Shown here one piece after another: positions 7,712 to 16,213 of a stretch of DNA of 64,000 nt. Made by a program: the position numbers and the translations under genes. Under the pieces are notes generated by a model. That model made no database searches, was not told where the DNA came from, and saw only the letters and a list, made by a program, of their open reading frames with translations. Position 1 is the stretch's first letter, and each line of letters starts with the position of its first letter. This DNA is from Parasedimentitalea maritima (GTDB taxonomy: Bacteria; Pseudomonadota; Alphaproteobacteria; Rhodobacterales; Rhodobacteraceae): assembly GCF_005771405.1 (NCBI RefSeq), contig NZ_VAUA01000008.1:186001-250000 (forward strand), read 5' to 3'.

Positions 7712-8185
7712 TTATCCGTTCTTCAAATGCGCCATACGATCCAACGCTCCTTGAAGAATATACGAGGCAGCCACGTGATCAATCACCTCAGCGCGACGTT
7801 TTCGAGATGTATCCGCCTCCAAAAGCACCCTTTCCGCAGCCACAGTGCTCAGCCGTTCGTCCCAGAACCCAATTGGAAGTTCTGTCAAGCGGCTGAGGTT
7901 GCGGGCGAATGCACGGGTCTTTTGGCAGCGCGGCCCTTCGGAGCCGTCCATGTTGCGTGGCAGTCCCAGCACAATCCCGCCAATACTTCGACCTTCGATG
8001 ATCTCCAGTAACCGGGCAGCATCAACGGTGAACTTTTTGCGCCGTACGGTCTCCAGTGGTGTTGCCACTGTTCCCATCGGATCTGAGACTGCAACGCCAA
8101 CGGTCTTGTCACCCAGATCCAGACCAATGAGCGCAGTGAAATCGGGCAAGGCGGTTGCAAACTGTTCAAAATCGTCGTGGATCAT
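7712..8185 (-). CDS. ruvX: Putative pre-16S rRNA nuclease RuvX (YqgF)
   Basis: The 157-residue RNase H-fold protein has IGLDLGDKTVGVAVSD (first acidic catalytic site, near residue 20), IVLGLPRNMDGSEGPR, and the C-terminal FWDERLSTVAAERVL and DHVAASYILQGALD motifs of YqgF. It is thought to act in 16S rRNA 5' maturation and was earlier proposed as a Holliday junction resolvase. Its start overlaps the end of ccmI by 4 bp, so the two are translationally coupled. Confidence 0.93.
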   Translation of the reverse strand: MIHDDFEQFATALPDFTALIGLDLGDKTVGVAVSDPMGTVATPLETVRRKKFTVDAARLLEIIEGRSIGGIVLGLPRNMDGSEGPRCQKTRAFARNLSRLTELPIGFWDERLSTVAAERVLLEADTSRKRRAEVIDHVAASYILQGALDRMAHLKNG

Positions 8186-9420
8186 TGTTCGATCCCGGCC
8201 TGCTGGGCCGCGCCAGTGATCAATGTCAGTGCAGCCTCATCACTGGCAAATGTTTGCAGAGCTTCGGCATAAATGGCTTTGGCTCGGTCAGCCTCACCCA
8301 ATACGCCTAGCGCGCCGATCAAGCGGGCCCATTCTTGCGGGTTTCCACCTTCACTCGCCAGCCGCTCGGACAGGCGTGTGACCATACCGCGGATCATTTC
8401 TTGACGCTCTTCTTTGCTCATTTGTTGAGCGTCGGCGACGTCTTCGCCAGTCGGCCCTGCCAGCGGAGCACCACTTTCGGAATTTGGGGTGATTGGCGTG
8501 TACTCGACGCCCGCACGATAGGCCATCATTGCGATTTGATCTTGGATGCCTTGGATCCAGGGGGCGTCGGCTGGTCCAGCCTGCAGAGTCTCCGCCCAGA
8601 TTTGATAAGCCATGTCAGGACGGCCAATTTGCCCCAACATCACGCCCCAATAGTAGCGTGCAGGGCCATGGCCGCGGTCCAGCGACAGCGCATTCCGCAA
8701 TTCAGTTTCTGCTTCAGGGGAGATGTACCCGCCTGCAGCCATAATCATCAACTCAGCAGATTCGGCATAGTCGCGGGCTTCTACATCACCGGACATAATA
8801 CGAATGTAGTTTTGCTTGGCCTGATAAGCCGCGACAAAGTTGCCAAGGTTGGCCTCGTGCTGTGTCAACAACATCTGCCCCTGCGCGTCATCGGTTCGCT
8901 CAGACGCGGTCTGGCGCAGTTGCTCAACCAGTTCTAAATAGCCTTCTTCAACTTCCACTGACGGCGATGCTGGTATCTCGGCCTCCGCCTCGCTTTGTGA
9001 GGGGCGGTTTGTCGATCGATCCTGCGCTTGCGTGATACGGTATTGCAGCGGCAAATCCCCATATCCGAGTGCACCAAGTTGAGAATATAGTCCGAGCGAT
9101 CCGCCAATGAGCACCACACCCGTCACAATGGCGGCTACCAGCGTCCAGTTGCGTGGTTGTTCTTGCCTGGCAGCACTCTGCTGCATTTGCGCATCTGCAG
9201 CTAAGATGCGGCGCGAGATTTCAGTGCGGATGCGTTCAGCATCGCCCTGATTGATAACCCCTTTAGTCAGGTCTTTTTCCACATCGCGAAGCTGCTGACG
9301 ATAAACCTTAAGATCTGAGGCAGCTGCAGGCTCTCCAAGCTTACGGGCGCGCAACAGCGTTAGTGATAGCAGCAGGACAATGGCCAGCGCCATGAATGAG
9401 GTGACAATCCAGAAGGTCAT
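8182..9420 (-). CDS. ccmI: Cytochrome c maturation protein CcmI (CycH)
   Basis: The 412-residue protein begins with a membrane segment (residues 2-23), has a cytoplasmic coiled-coil loop (DLKVYRQQLRDVEKDLTKG, typical of CcmI), a second membrane segment around residues 93-113, and a periplasmic TPR region. CcmI is the chaperone that hands apocytochrome c to the haem ligation complex CcmFH. The other ccm genes of this window are at 43.2-46.0 kb; ccmE, ccmF and ccmH are not in the window. The gene starts 188 bp from the divergent soxB. Confidence 0.93.
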   Translation of the reverse strand: MTFWIVTSFMALAIVLLLSLTLLRARKLGEPAAASDLKVYRQQLRDVEKDLTKGVINQGDAERIRTEISRRILAADAQMQQSAARQEQPRNWTLVAAIVTGVVLIGGSLGLYSQLGALGYGDLPLQYRITQAQDRSTNRPSQSEAEAEIPASPSVEVEEGYLELVEQLRQTASERTDDAQGQMLLTQHEANLGNFVAAYQAKQNYIRIMSGDVEARDYAESAELMIMAAGGYISPEAETELRNALSLDRGHGPARYYWGVMLGQIGRPDMAYQIWAETLQAGPADAPWIQGIQDQIAMMAYRAGVEYTPITPNSESGAPLAGPTGEDVADAQQMSKEERQEMIRGMVTRLSERLASEGGNPQEWARLIGALGVLGEADRAKAIYAEALQTFASDEAALTLITGAAQQAGIEQ

Positions 9421-9515
9421 GATCTCTCCGTATTTTGCCTATGCATCTATCGCGCCGACGCGGCGGGAAAAAGAGCAAACTGCTTGTCTGGGGCGTGGTG
9501 TCACGTCACAGTGAT

Positions 9516-9539
9516 GTCGCAATCCTGCGTAATTGCGAC
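9516..9539. promoter_or_regulatory. Dyad symmetry upstream of soxB
   Basis: GTCGCAAT and ATTGCGAC form an exact 8-bp inverted repeat with an 8-base spacer in the ccmI-soxB divergent region, 70 bp before the soxB start. There is no T-tract, so it is more likely an operator than a terminator. The binding protein is unknown; no regulator gene is adjacent. Confidence 0.4.
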
Positions 9540-9608
9540 GATTAACGGCGCGGTTTGTAAGGGGGGCTGGGGCATACCCGTATTTATCTCGAACCAAATG
9601 GATTCGCC

Positions 9609-10853
9609 ATGAAACGCTACTCGGTATTTGCTGTCGCGCGGGAGGCTCTGCGCTATCACTCCGGATGGGAGCGCGCCTGGCGTTCGCCCGCGCCGAAACG
9701 CCATTATGATGTTATTATTGTCGGCGCTGGCGGGCACGGTCTGGCCACTGCTTATTATCTGGGCAAAAATTTTGGCATAACCAATGTCGCGGTGATCGAA
9801 AAAGGTTGGCTGGGCGGTGGTAACACCGGTCGAAACACCACCATCATCCGCTCCAACTATCTGCAGGACCCCTCAGCCGCGATCTATGAAAAGGCGCGCA
9901 GCCTGTACGAAGATATGAGCCAGGACCTGAACTATAACGTCATGTTCAGCCCGCGTGGAGTCTTGATGCTGGCGCAAACCCAGCACGAAATCCGCGGCTA
10001 CCAGCGCACCGCCCACGCCAATGCATTGCAGGGCGTTGAAACCGAGTTTGTTTCGCCGCAGCGGGTTAAAGAAATTGTGCCAATCATCAATCTGGATGGC
10101 CCACGCTATCCGGTTCTTGGTGCCCTATGGCAGGAACGCGGCGGCACCGCCCGTCACGACGCGGTGGCCTGGGGCTATGCCCGCGCCTGTTCGAACATGG
10201 GCATGGACATTATCCAGCAATGCGAAGTCACCGGGGTGCGGGTTGAAAACGGTCGCGTGGCTGGTGTCGACACCTCCAAGGGCCCAATTGATTGCGACAA
10301 GCTGGGTATGCTGGTGGCTGGCAACGCATCAGTACTCTCTGAAATGGCTGGCTTCCGCCTGCCCATGGAAAGCGTCGCCTTGCAGGCCCTAGTGTCCGAG
10401 CCGATCAAACCCTGCATGGATGTGGTTGTGATGGCCAACACCGTGCACGGCTACATGTCGCAATCCGACAAGGGCGAAATGGTCATCGGCGGCGGTACTG
10501 ACGGGTTCAACAACTACACCCAGCGTGGCTCGTTCCACCATATCGAAGAAACTGTCCGCGCCCTGAATGAAACCTTCCCGATGGTCAGTCGTTTGAAAAT
10601 GCTGCGCCAGTGGGGTGGCATTGTGGATGTCACCGGCGACCGTTCTCCGATTATCTCCAAAACCCCGGTGGGCAATGTCTTTGTCAACTGCGGTTGGGGC
10701 ACCGGTGGCTTCAAATCGATCCCCGGTTCCGGCTGGGGCATGGCCGAGCTGATGGCAACGGGTCATTCCTCGCTGACCGAATCCTTTACCATCGACCGCT
10801 TCAAAGAAGGCCAGTTCATCGACGAGAGCGTCGCAGCCGGGGTGGCTCACTGA
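9609..10853 (+). CDS. soxB: Sarcosine oxidase beta subunit
   Basis: The 414-residue flavoprotein is the catalytic subunit of heterotetrameric sarcosine oxidase, which demethylates sarcosine to glycine with the one-carbon unit passing to tetrahydrofolate. The FAD-binding VIIVGAGGHGLATAYYLG lies near residues 38-55, and RNTTIIRSNYL near residue 78 suits covalent or tight flavin binding in this family. The C-terminus has the GNVFVNCGWGTGGFKSIPGSG motif. The start ATG has only a weak ribosome site. Its stop overlaps the next gene (TGATG). Confidence 0.96.
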   Translation: MKRYSVFAVAREALRYHSGWERAWRSPAPKRHYDVIIVGAGGHGLATAYYLGKNFGITNVAVIEKGWLGGGNTGRNTTIIRSNYLQDPSAAIYEKARSLYEDMSQDLNYNVMFSPRGVLMLAQTQHEIRGYQRTAHANALQGVETEFVSPQRVKEIVPIINLDGPRYPVLGALWQERGGTARHDAVAWGYARACSNMGMDIIQQCEVTGVRVENGRVAGVDTSKGPIDCDKLGMLVAGNASVLSEMAGFRLPMESVALQALVSEPIKPCMDVVVMANTVHGYMSQSDKGEMVIGGGTDGFNNYTQRGSFHHIEETVRALNETFPMVSRLKMLRQWGGIVDVTGDRSPIISKTPVGNVFVNCGWGTGGFKSIPGSGWGMAELMATGHSSLTESFTIDRFKEGQFIDESVAAGVAH

Positions 10854-11134
10854 TGGCAAACCCAGTGGTCATAGCTCTGACCGATGAGCATATTGAACTT
10901 CTGATCTCGGATCGCACGCGCTTTAACCAAATCGTCAAGCCCTTGTCGAAAGGCTGGGACAAAGGCGAGGCCTCGCGTTTTGAAACGAATTCCCTTGGAT
11001 TTGAATATTTCCCCAAGGTCGACGAGGTGGCAGTCTACGTCACCTTCAATGATGGTTCCGACGAGGTCCGCATGTCACGTGCCGATTTTTTGAAGGAGCT
11101 TAGAAAGCACACAGACGGAGATGCAAAATGCTGA
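10853..11134 (+). CDS. Unknown 93-residue protein inside the sarcosine oxidase operon
   Basis: The gene starts in the TGATG overlap with soxB and ends 7 bp inside soxD, so it is translationally coupled at both ends. The protein is soluble and charged, with a hydrophobic N-terminal strand (MANPVVIALTDEHIELL), a central EYFPKVDEVAVYVTF and an acidic/basic C-terminus ending in a cysteine. It has no family that I recognise. In the classical operon order soxBDAG the delta gene follows soxB directly, so this is an extra gene. Its place suggests a role in assembling or regulating the oxidase. Confidence 0.8.
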   Translation: MANPVVIALTDEHIELLISDRTRFNQIVKPLSKGWDKGEASRFETNSLGFEYFPKVDEVAVYVTFNDGSDEVRMSRADFLKELRKHTDGDAKC

Positions 11135-11457
11135 TCCTTGAATGCCCCTATTGCGGTGTCAAAGCCGAAGAAACTGAACTGCACGCCGGTGGCGAAGCCC
11201 ATCTGAAACGCTTTGGTCCAGGTTCATCTGATGATGATTTCCACGATTATCTGTTCATGCGCGAAAACCCCAAGGGGGTGCATTTTGAACGCTGGCGTCA
11301 CATCAATGGTTGCGGCAAGTGGTTCCATGCTGCCCGTTGTACCATGACTCTAGAAGTGTTTGGCACCTATTCGGCGCAGACATATGAGCCGCCGCAGGAC
11401 ATCCGCGACGCGATCAGCGCCAAGCGCCCTGACTGGAGCTGGAGAGAGTTCAAATGA
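11128..11457 (+). CDS. soxD: Sarcosine oxidase delta subunit
   Basis: The 109-residue protein has the zinc-binding pattern of SoxD: CPYCG at residues 5-9, a histidine near residue 20, and NGCGKWFHAARC near residues 55-66. It stabilises the four-subunit enzyme. Its end overlaps a 22-codon ORF by 4 bp (ATGA at 11454). Confidence 0.95.
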   Translation: MLILECPYCGVKAEETELHAGGEAHLKRFGPGSSDDDFHDYLFMRENPKGVHFERWRHINGCGKWFHAARCTMTLEVFGTYSAQTYEPPQDIRDAISAKRPDWSWREFK

Positions 11458-11522
11458 GCCTTCTTTTTGCAAAAAATACTCAAATTCCGACCGCAGATCT
11501 GCGCGAAAGGTCCGTAACATGA
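11454..11522 (+). CDS. 22-codon ORF bridging soxD and soxA
   Basis: ATG 11454-11456 lies inside the soxD stop (ATGA), and its TGA stop at 11520-11522 lies inside the soxA start (ATGA). The frame reads MSLLFAKNTQIPTADLRERS plus VT. Double ATGA overlap would let ribosomes finishing soxD continue and re-initiate at soxA. The only other candidate Shine-Dalgarno for soxA is GAAAGG at about 11508-11513. It may be a coupling device rather than a functional peptide. Confidence 0.45.
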   Translation: MSLLFAKNTQIPTADLRERSVT

Positions 11523-14500
11523 GCACCCGTCTTGCCAATCAGGGCCGGTTGATCGACCGCTCCAAACCTATCGAGTTCACCTTTAACGGCAACCGGATGA
11601 CCGGTTATGAAGGCGACACCTTGGCCTCGGCTCTGCTGGCCAATGACCAGATGATGGTGGGCCGTTCCTTCAAATACCACCGCCCGCGCGGGCTTGTGGC
11701 CTCGGGTGCCGAAGAACCCAACGCTTTGGTTGGTCTGGGTAATGGCAACCGGTTTGAGCCCAACCAGCGGGTCACTACAACCGAGCTGTTCGCCGGCCTG
11801 TCGGCGCAGTCGCAAAACCACTGGCCTAGCCTTGAATTCGACGTGGGCGCAATCAACACGCACCTGTCGAGGTTCTTGCCCGCTGGCTTCTATTATAAAA
11901 TGTTCATGTATCCCAAAGCCTTCTGGAAACATGTCTATGAACCCATCATTCGCCACTCCGCAGGTCTGGGTAAGGCGCCGGATAAAGAACTAAAGGATGC
12001 CGACCAGTACGAGCATTTCTATTTCTTTGCCGATGTTGTGATCGTGGGGGGCGGTGTTGCAGGCCTTCAAGCGGCCAAGGCTGCTGCTGCAACCGGTGCT
12101 AAGGTGCTGGTGCTGGAGCAGACCAACACTTGGGGTGGCCGTGCCCCTGTTGATGGTGGCTCTATCGACGATACTGACCCTCAGGCCTGGATTGAAAAGA
12201 CGCTCGCCGAACTGGCTGCGATGGATAACGTGACCCTGCGCACCCGCTGCATGGGGTCGGGGGTTTATGACCACGGCTATGTGTTGGGCTATGAACGCTT
12301 GACCGACCACACCCCAGGAGAGGCTGGCCCGCGCCACCGCCTGTGGCGGATCCGCGCGAAGCAGATTGTGACGGCAACCGGTGCGATCGAGCGCCCACTG
12401 TCTTTTGCAGGCAATGACGTGCCGGGTGTGATGCTGGCAGGTGCCATGCGTGATTATGTTGTGAACTGGGGGGTTACCCCGGGCAAACGTGTTGTGGTCG
12501 TGACCAACAACGACGATGCTTATCGCACAGCTATCACACTGCATAAGGCGGGTGTCGAAGTAACCCGTATTCTGGACGCACGACCCGCTGGCGGTGGGGC
12601 CTTGATGGAGGAAGCGCGCCAGCTTGGCATTCGTGTCGAGCCCGGCCGGGCTATCGCCAAAGTCACAGGTGGTAAGCGTGTCGCCAAAGTTGCGATTTGC
12701 GCGCAGGATGGCGAAGGTGGTGCTCAGGAAGAAATAGCGGCAGATGCCGTAGCGATGTCAGGTGGTTGGTCACCTGTGGTGCACCTGTGGTCCCATTGCG
12801 GCGGCAAGTTGATCTGGGATGAGGCTCAGGCGCATTTCCGCCCCGATGCCTCGCGACCTCCATTGGGGGCCGATGGATCCGGTTTTGTTATCGCGGCTGG
12901 CTCTGCCAACGGTGCGATGGATTTGGGTGGCGTCATGGCAGATGCCAGTGCCGCTGGATCTGCTGCGGCCGAGGCTGCGGGCTTTGCGGCCAAAACAGGT
13001 ACCGCAGCGGTCGCCTCTGACAGCGACGAAGTTCCGATGCAGCCGATTTGGCTGATGCCCGCCAAGGCGGACATCAAGCTGAGAATGAAAACCTGGTTGG
13101 ATTACCAGAACGACGTCAAGGTGTCCGACGTTCAGCTGGCGGCGCGTGAAGGCTATGAAAGCGTCGAACACACCAAGCGTTACACCACGCTGGGTATGGC
13201 AACCGATCAGGGGAAACTTTCCAACATCAACGGTTTGGCGGTTCTGGCTGATACGTTGGGGTCGGAAATTCCACAGGTTGGAACCACTACGTTCCGTCCA
13301 CCCTACACACCGATTTCCATGGGTGCGATTGGTGGCGAGGCGCGTGGTGAGATTTTCCAGCCGGTCCGTAAAACGCCGATGCACGGCTGGCATGACGCCA
13401 ATGGGGCTGATTGGGAACCGGTCGGTCACTGGCGCCGCGCCTATGCTTTTGTCCGCTCAAACGAAAGCGTCGAAGAGGCCGTGGCACGTGAGGTGACCAA
13501 CACCCGCAAGAACCTGGGTCTGCTGGATGCCTCTACCCTTGGCAAGCTGATTGTCAAAGGTGCCGATGCCGGCCGGTTTATGGACATGATGTATACCAAC
13601 ATGATGTCCAACCTGAAGGTCGGCAAATGCCGCTATGGCCTGATGTGTTCTGAAAACGGATTTCTGATCGATGACGGCGTTGTGGCCCGCATCGATGAGG
13701 ATACCTGGCTGTGCCACACCACCACCGGCGGCGCCGAGCGTATTCACGGCCACATGGAAGAGTGGCTGCAGACAGAATGGTGGGACTGGAAAGTCTATGT
13801 TGCCAATGTCACCGAGCAACTGGCACAGGTTGCTGTGGTTGGTCCCAACGCCCGTAAGGTGCTGGAGAAACTGGGCGGCATGGATGTCAGCAAAGAAGCA
13901 CTGCCGTTTATGGAATGGCGGGATGGCAAAATCGGTGAGTTCGACTGCCGCGCTTACCGGATCTCTTTCTCGGGTGAGCTGTCTTACGAGATCGCAGTTC
14001 CTGCCAGTCAGGGCATGGCGTTCTGGACGGCGCTTCTGGAGGCAGGACAAGAGTTCGGCGTGATGCCTTATGGCACCGAATGCCTGCACATCCTGCGGGC
14101 CGAGAAGGGCTTTATCATGATTGGTGATGAAACCGACGGTACCGTGATCCCACAGGATCTGGGGTTGAGCTGGGCGATCTCCAAGAAAAAGGAAGACTTC
14201 CTTGGTAAGCGGGCACAATTACGCTCGCACATGGCGGATCCGGACCGTTGGCAATTGGTGGGGCTGGAAACCGTAGACGGATCGGTTCTGCCAGACGGAG
14301 CTTATGCAACCGGCAATGGTCTCAATGCCAATGGGCAACGCAACGTAATTGGCAGGGTGACCTCAACTTACCATTCACCGACCATGAACAAAGGCATCGC
14401 CATGGGGTTGGTGCACAACGGGCGCAAGCGCACAGACGAAGTGATTGAGTTCCCGGGCACCGACGGCACGATTTACAAGGCCAAGATCGTTGATCAGGTT

Positions 14501-14536
14501 TTCTATGACAAAGAAGGGGAGAAGCAGAATGTCTGA
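11519..14536 (+). CDS. soxA: Sarcosine oxidase alpha subunit
   Basis: The 1005-residue protein has an N-terminal 2Fe-2S-like fold segment (FTFNGNRMTGYEGDTLASALLAN), a first nucleotide-binding region VVIVGGGVAGLQAAKAAAATG near residue 180, NAD(P)-binding further on, and a C-terminal aminomethyltransferase (GcvT-like) domain from about residue 610 that takes the methylene group to tetrahydrofolate. It partners SoxB, SoxD and SoxG in the cytoplasm. The frame is open upstream to 11360, but the start at 11519 follows GAAAGG and matches the family N-terminus. Its end overlaps soxG by 8 bp. Confidence 0.96.
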   Translation: MSTRLANQGRLIDRSKPIEFTFNGNRMTGYEGDTLASALLANDQMMVGRSFKYHRPRGLVASGAEEPNALVGLGNGNRFEPNQRVTTTELFAGLSAQSQNHWPSLEFDVGAINTHLSRFLPAGFYYKMFMYPKAFWKHVYEPIIRHSAGLGKAPDKELKDADQYEHFYFFADVVIVGGGVAGLQAAKAAAATGAKVLVLEQTNTWGGRAPVDGGSIDDTDPQAWIEKTLAELAAMDNVTLRTRCMGSGVYDHGYVLGYERLTDHTPGEAGPRHRLWRIRAKQIVTATGAIERPLSFAGNDVPGVMLAGAMRDYVVNWGVTPGKRVVVVTNNDDAYRTAITLHKAGVEVTRILDARPAGGGALMEEARQLGIRVEPGRAIAKVTGGKRVAKVAICAQDGEGGAQEEIAADAVAMSGGWSPVVHLWSHCGGKLIWDEAQAHFRPDASRPPLGADGSGFVIAAGSANGAMDLGGVMADASAAGSAAAEAAGFAAKTGTAAVASDSDEVPMQPIWLMPAKADIKLRMKTWLDYQNDVKVSDVQLAAREGYESVEHTKRYTTLGMATDQGKLSNINGLAVLADTLGSEIPQVGTTTFRPPYTPISMGAIGGEARGEIFQPVRKTPMHGWHDANGADWEPVGHWRRAYAFVRSNESVEEAVAREVTNTRKNLGLLDASTLGKLIVKGADAGRFMDMMYTNMMSNLKVGKCRYGLMCSENGFLIDDGVVARIDEDTWLCHTTTGGAERIHGHMEEWLQTEWWDWKVYVANVTEQLAQVAVVGPNARKVLEKLGGMDVSKEALPFMEWRDGKIGEFDCRAYRISFSGELSYEIAVPASQGMAFWTALLEAGQEFGVMPYGTECLHILRAEKGFIMIGDETDGTVIPQDLGLSWAISKKKEDFLGKRAQLRSHMADPDRWQLVGLETVDGSVLPDGAYATGNGLNANGQRNVIGRVTSTYHSPTMNKGIAMGLVHNGRKRTDEVIEFPGTDGTIYKAKIVDQVFYDKEGEKQNV

Positions 14537-15095
14537 TCCTGTTAGCGCGCTGAACGGAGCTGCGTTCAGCGGTATGGCCTCTGTCACAGAAGGTGGCTTG
14601 GCTGGCATGATAACCCTGCGGGGTGATCTGTCTTCTGCCAAGCTGAAAGATGCAGTCAAATCGGCCACTGGGGCGGCCATGCCAGTCTCTGGTAAAGTTG
14701 AGCTGAGCGAAGACGGCGGGTTATGCTGGATGTCGCCGGATGAGCTATTGGTGCTGGTTCGCTACGAAGAGGTCGAAGCCAAGTTGGCCGAAATCAACGC
14801 AGGCCTGAAAGGTGAGCATGCCCTGGCAGCAAATGTTTCAGACGCCCGTGCAGTGTTCCGGGTGTCGGGAGAGGGCGCGCGCGAAGTACTGGCCAAGCTT
14901 TGCCCCGTGGACATGTCCGTGGACGCCTTTGTTCCCGGTCAATTCCGCCGGACCCGTATGGCGCAAGTGGCGGCGGCGTTTTGGCTGGATCACGACGAAA
15001 CATTCCACATCGTTTGCTTTCGTTCCGTCGCCGACTATGTGTTCACCCTGTTAAGCACCGCAGCGCAACCTCAGTCTGAGGTTGGCGTCTACTAG
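14529..15095 (+). CDS. soxG: Sarcosine oxidase gamma subunit
   Basis: The 188-residue protein matches SoxG, a small GcvT-related subunit, with LCWMSPDELLVLV, a DARAVFRVSGEGAREVLAKLCPVD segment and an FRRTRMAQVAAAFWL motif. The gene overlaps soxA and ends before a rho-independent terminator at 15122, so it closes the operon. AGAAGGGGAGAAGC precedes the start. Confidence 0.93.
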   Translation: MSDPVSALNGAAFSGMASVTEGGLAGMITLRGDLSSAKLKDAVKSATGAAMPVSGKVELSEDGGLCWMSPDELLVLVRYEEVEAKLAEINAGLKGEHALAANVSDARAVFRVSGEGAREVLAKLCPVDMSVDAFVPGQFRRTRMAQVAAAFWLDHDETFHIVCFRSVADYVFTLLSTAAQPQSEVGVY

Positions 15096-15121
15096 TCTGA
15101 AAATTATGACTTTTGTAATTC

Positions 15122-15154
15122 AACACCGCCTTCAGTTAGAGGGCGGTGTTTTTT
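15122..15154 (+). terminator. Rho-independent terminator of the sox operon
   Basis: AACACCGCC and GGCGGTGTT form a 9-bp stem followed by TTTTG, 27 bp after the soxG stop. Confidence 0.85.
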
Positions 15155-15178
15155 GTTGTGCTTCTGGTTGTGGCCGTT

Positions 15179-15666
15179 ATGGTCCGCTCGACTGCATTGG
15201 AAAAAAAATAATTAAATACACACTTGTCGCAGCCTTGCTTGCTGCCTCCGCAACATCAGCGGCCTCGGAAATCACCAAATATGAATGTACATTCGCCGAA
15301 GGCAGGTTGAGCCTTCCTACACCAACTAAAATTGTCTTCTCTGTGGATGCCTTCAGTTCATATGCGAAACTGGAGGTCGTGGAAATTCCAGGCGTAGTCA
15401 GCTCGCGTGGTTCGGCCAAGGTTGTTCGTAACAATATCAAAGTTTTGTCAATTGAATGGTTGGGAAAGGGATATGAATTCAGTACCGCGGCTAAGGAGAA
15501 AGGAGCGCAAGGAGCGAGCGGTAATTATCAGGGAATAGAATTTTCCAAACATCGCTTTTCGATTTTTTTGAAGAAACATAATATGAAAGCGATGACACGG
15601 TCTGATACCATCAGGCATAATCACTCGATGAATGGTCACAGTTCCGGAACATGTGTTCAGCTTTGA
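15179..15666 (+). pseudogene. Secreted paralogue 1, frameshifted at an A8 tract
   Basis: The reading frame encodes a protein alike to the next gene: a signal-peptide-like KKIIKYTLVAALLAAS, then YECTFAEG, LPTPTKIVFSVDAF, EIPGVV, VVRNNIKVLSIEW and MKAMTRS. The frame has no usable start: the only in-frame choices near the signal peptide are ATT and ATA. ATG 15179 and TTG 15197 lie in another frame and would join it if the A tract at 15201-15208 had nine A's. The gene is therefore either broken by one base, phase-variable by slippage, or starts at ATT 15196. Reading upstream in the same frame runs into the sox terminator. Confidence 0.6.
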
Positions 15667-15708
15667 CAGTTTCTGATCCATTTTCAAATATGTATAATAG
15701 AGATCTAA

Positions 15709-16173
15709 ATGAGACCAATAACTACTGTTTTGTTGGCCTGCCTATCTGCAACATCGTTTCTTGTGACAAACCCTGCCGTTGCTGATGTCTACGAATATAC
15801 CTTTGAGCAGGGGCATATCGCCAAGCCAACTCCGACCCGTGTTGTGATAGAGCTCGATGCTTACCAACGGATAGGGAAGTTGCTGAAGGTTGAAATTCCC
15901 GGCGTTGTGACCCAGCCAGGCCCGCTAACAGTGAAGCGAAATAACATTAGAGTTGCGTCTGTTCAGTGGCAGGGACGCGACTACAAGTTCACTCCTGAAG
16001 CGATGCAAAAAGGTGCATCCGGGCGAGGAGGAAACTACGGCGTCAATTGGTATAATCACGGTTTTTCAGTGTTCTTAAATAAAAAGAGCATGAAAGCTCT
16101 GACGCGCTCTGTTGATGTTAGATGGCAGCCAATCAGTTCTGAGAAATCGGGAATCTGTGTCCGATTGGACTAA
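15709..16173 (+). CDS. Secreted protein of unknown function, paralogue 2
   Basis: The 154-residue protein has a signal peptide (cleavage expected after residue 25, near PAVADV) and a mature domain of about 128 residues: YEYTFEQGHIAKPTPTRVVI, EIPGVV, VKRNNIRVASVQW, a glycine-rich GASGRGGNYG and MKALTRSV. It shares most of these blocks with the gene just upstream. The predicted beta-strand pattern suggests a small periplasmic or outer-membrane-associated beta domain. A C-terminal cysteine is conserved in both. No family is recognised. Confidence 0.75.
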   Translation: MRPITTVLLACLSATSFLVTNPAVADVYEYTFEQGHIAKPTPTRVVIELDAYQRIGKLLKVEIPGVVTQPGPLTVKRNNIRVASVQWQGRDYKFTPEAMQKGASGRGGNYGVNWYNHGFSVFLNKKSMKALTRSVDVRWQPISSEKSGICVRLD

Positions 16174-16213
16174 AAGTAACCTCTTAAAATGCAAAGAAAT
16201 ATAGGGACTCAAT

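Noticed and set aside
11360-11518. Upstream extension of soxA
   Set aside because: It overlaps soxD fully, has low-quality sequence, and SoxA normally starts at the ATG at 11519.
12770-14218. Long antisense frames opposite soxA (219 and 253 codons)
   Set aside because: They mirror a high-GC coding gene, lack ribosome sites and have no recognisable domains.
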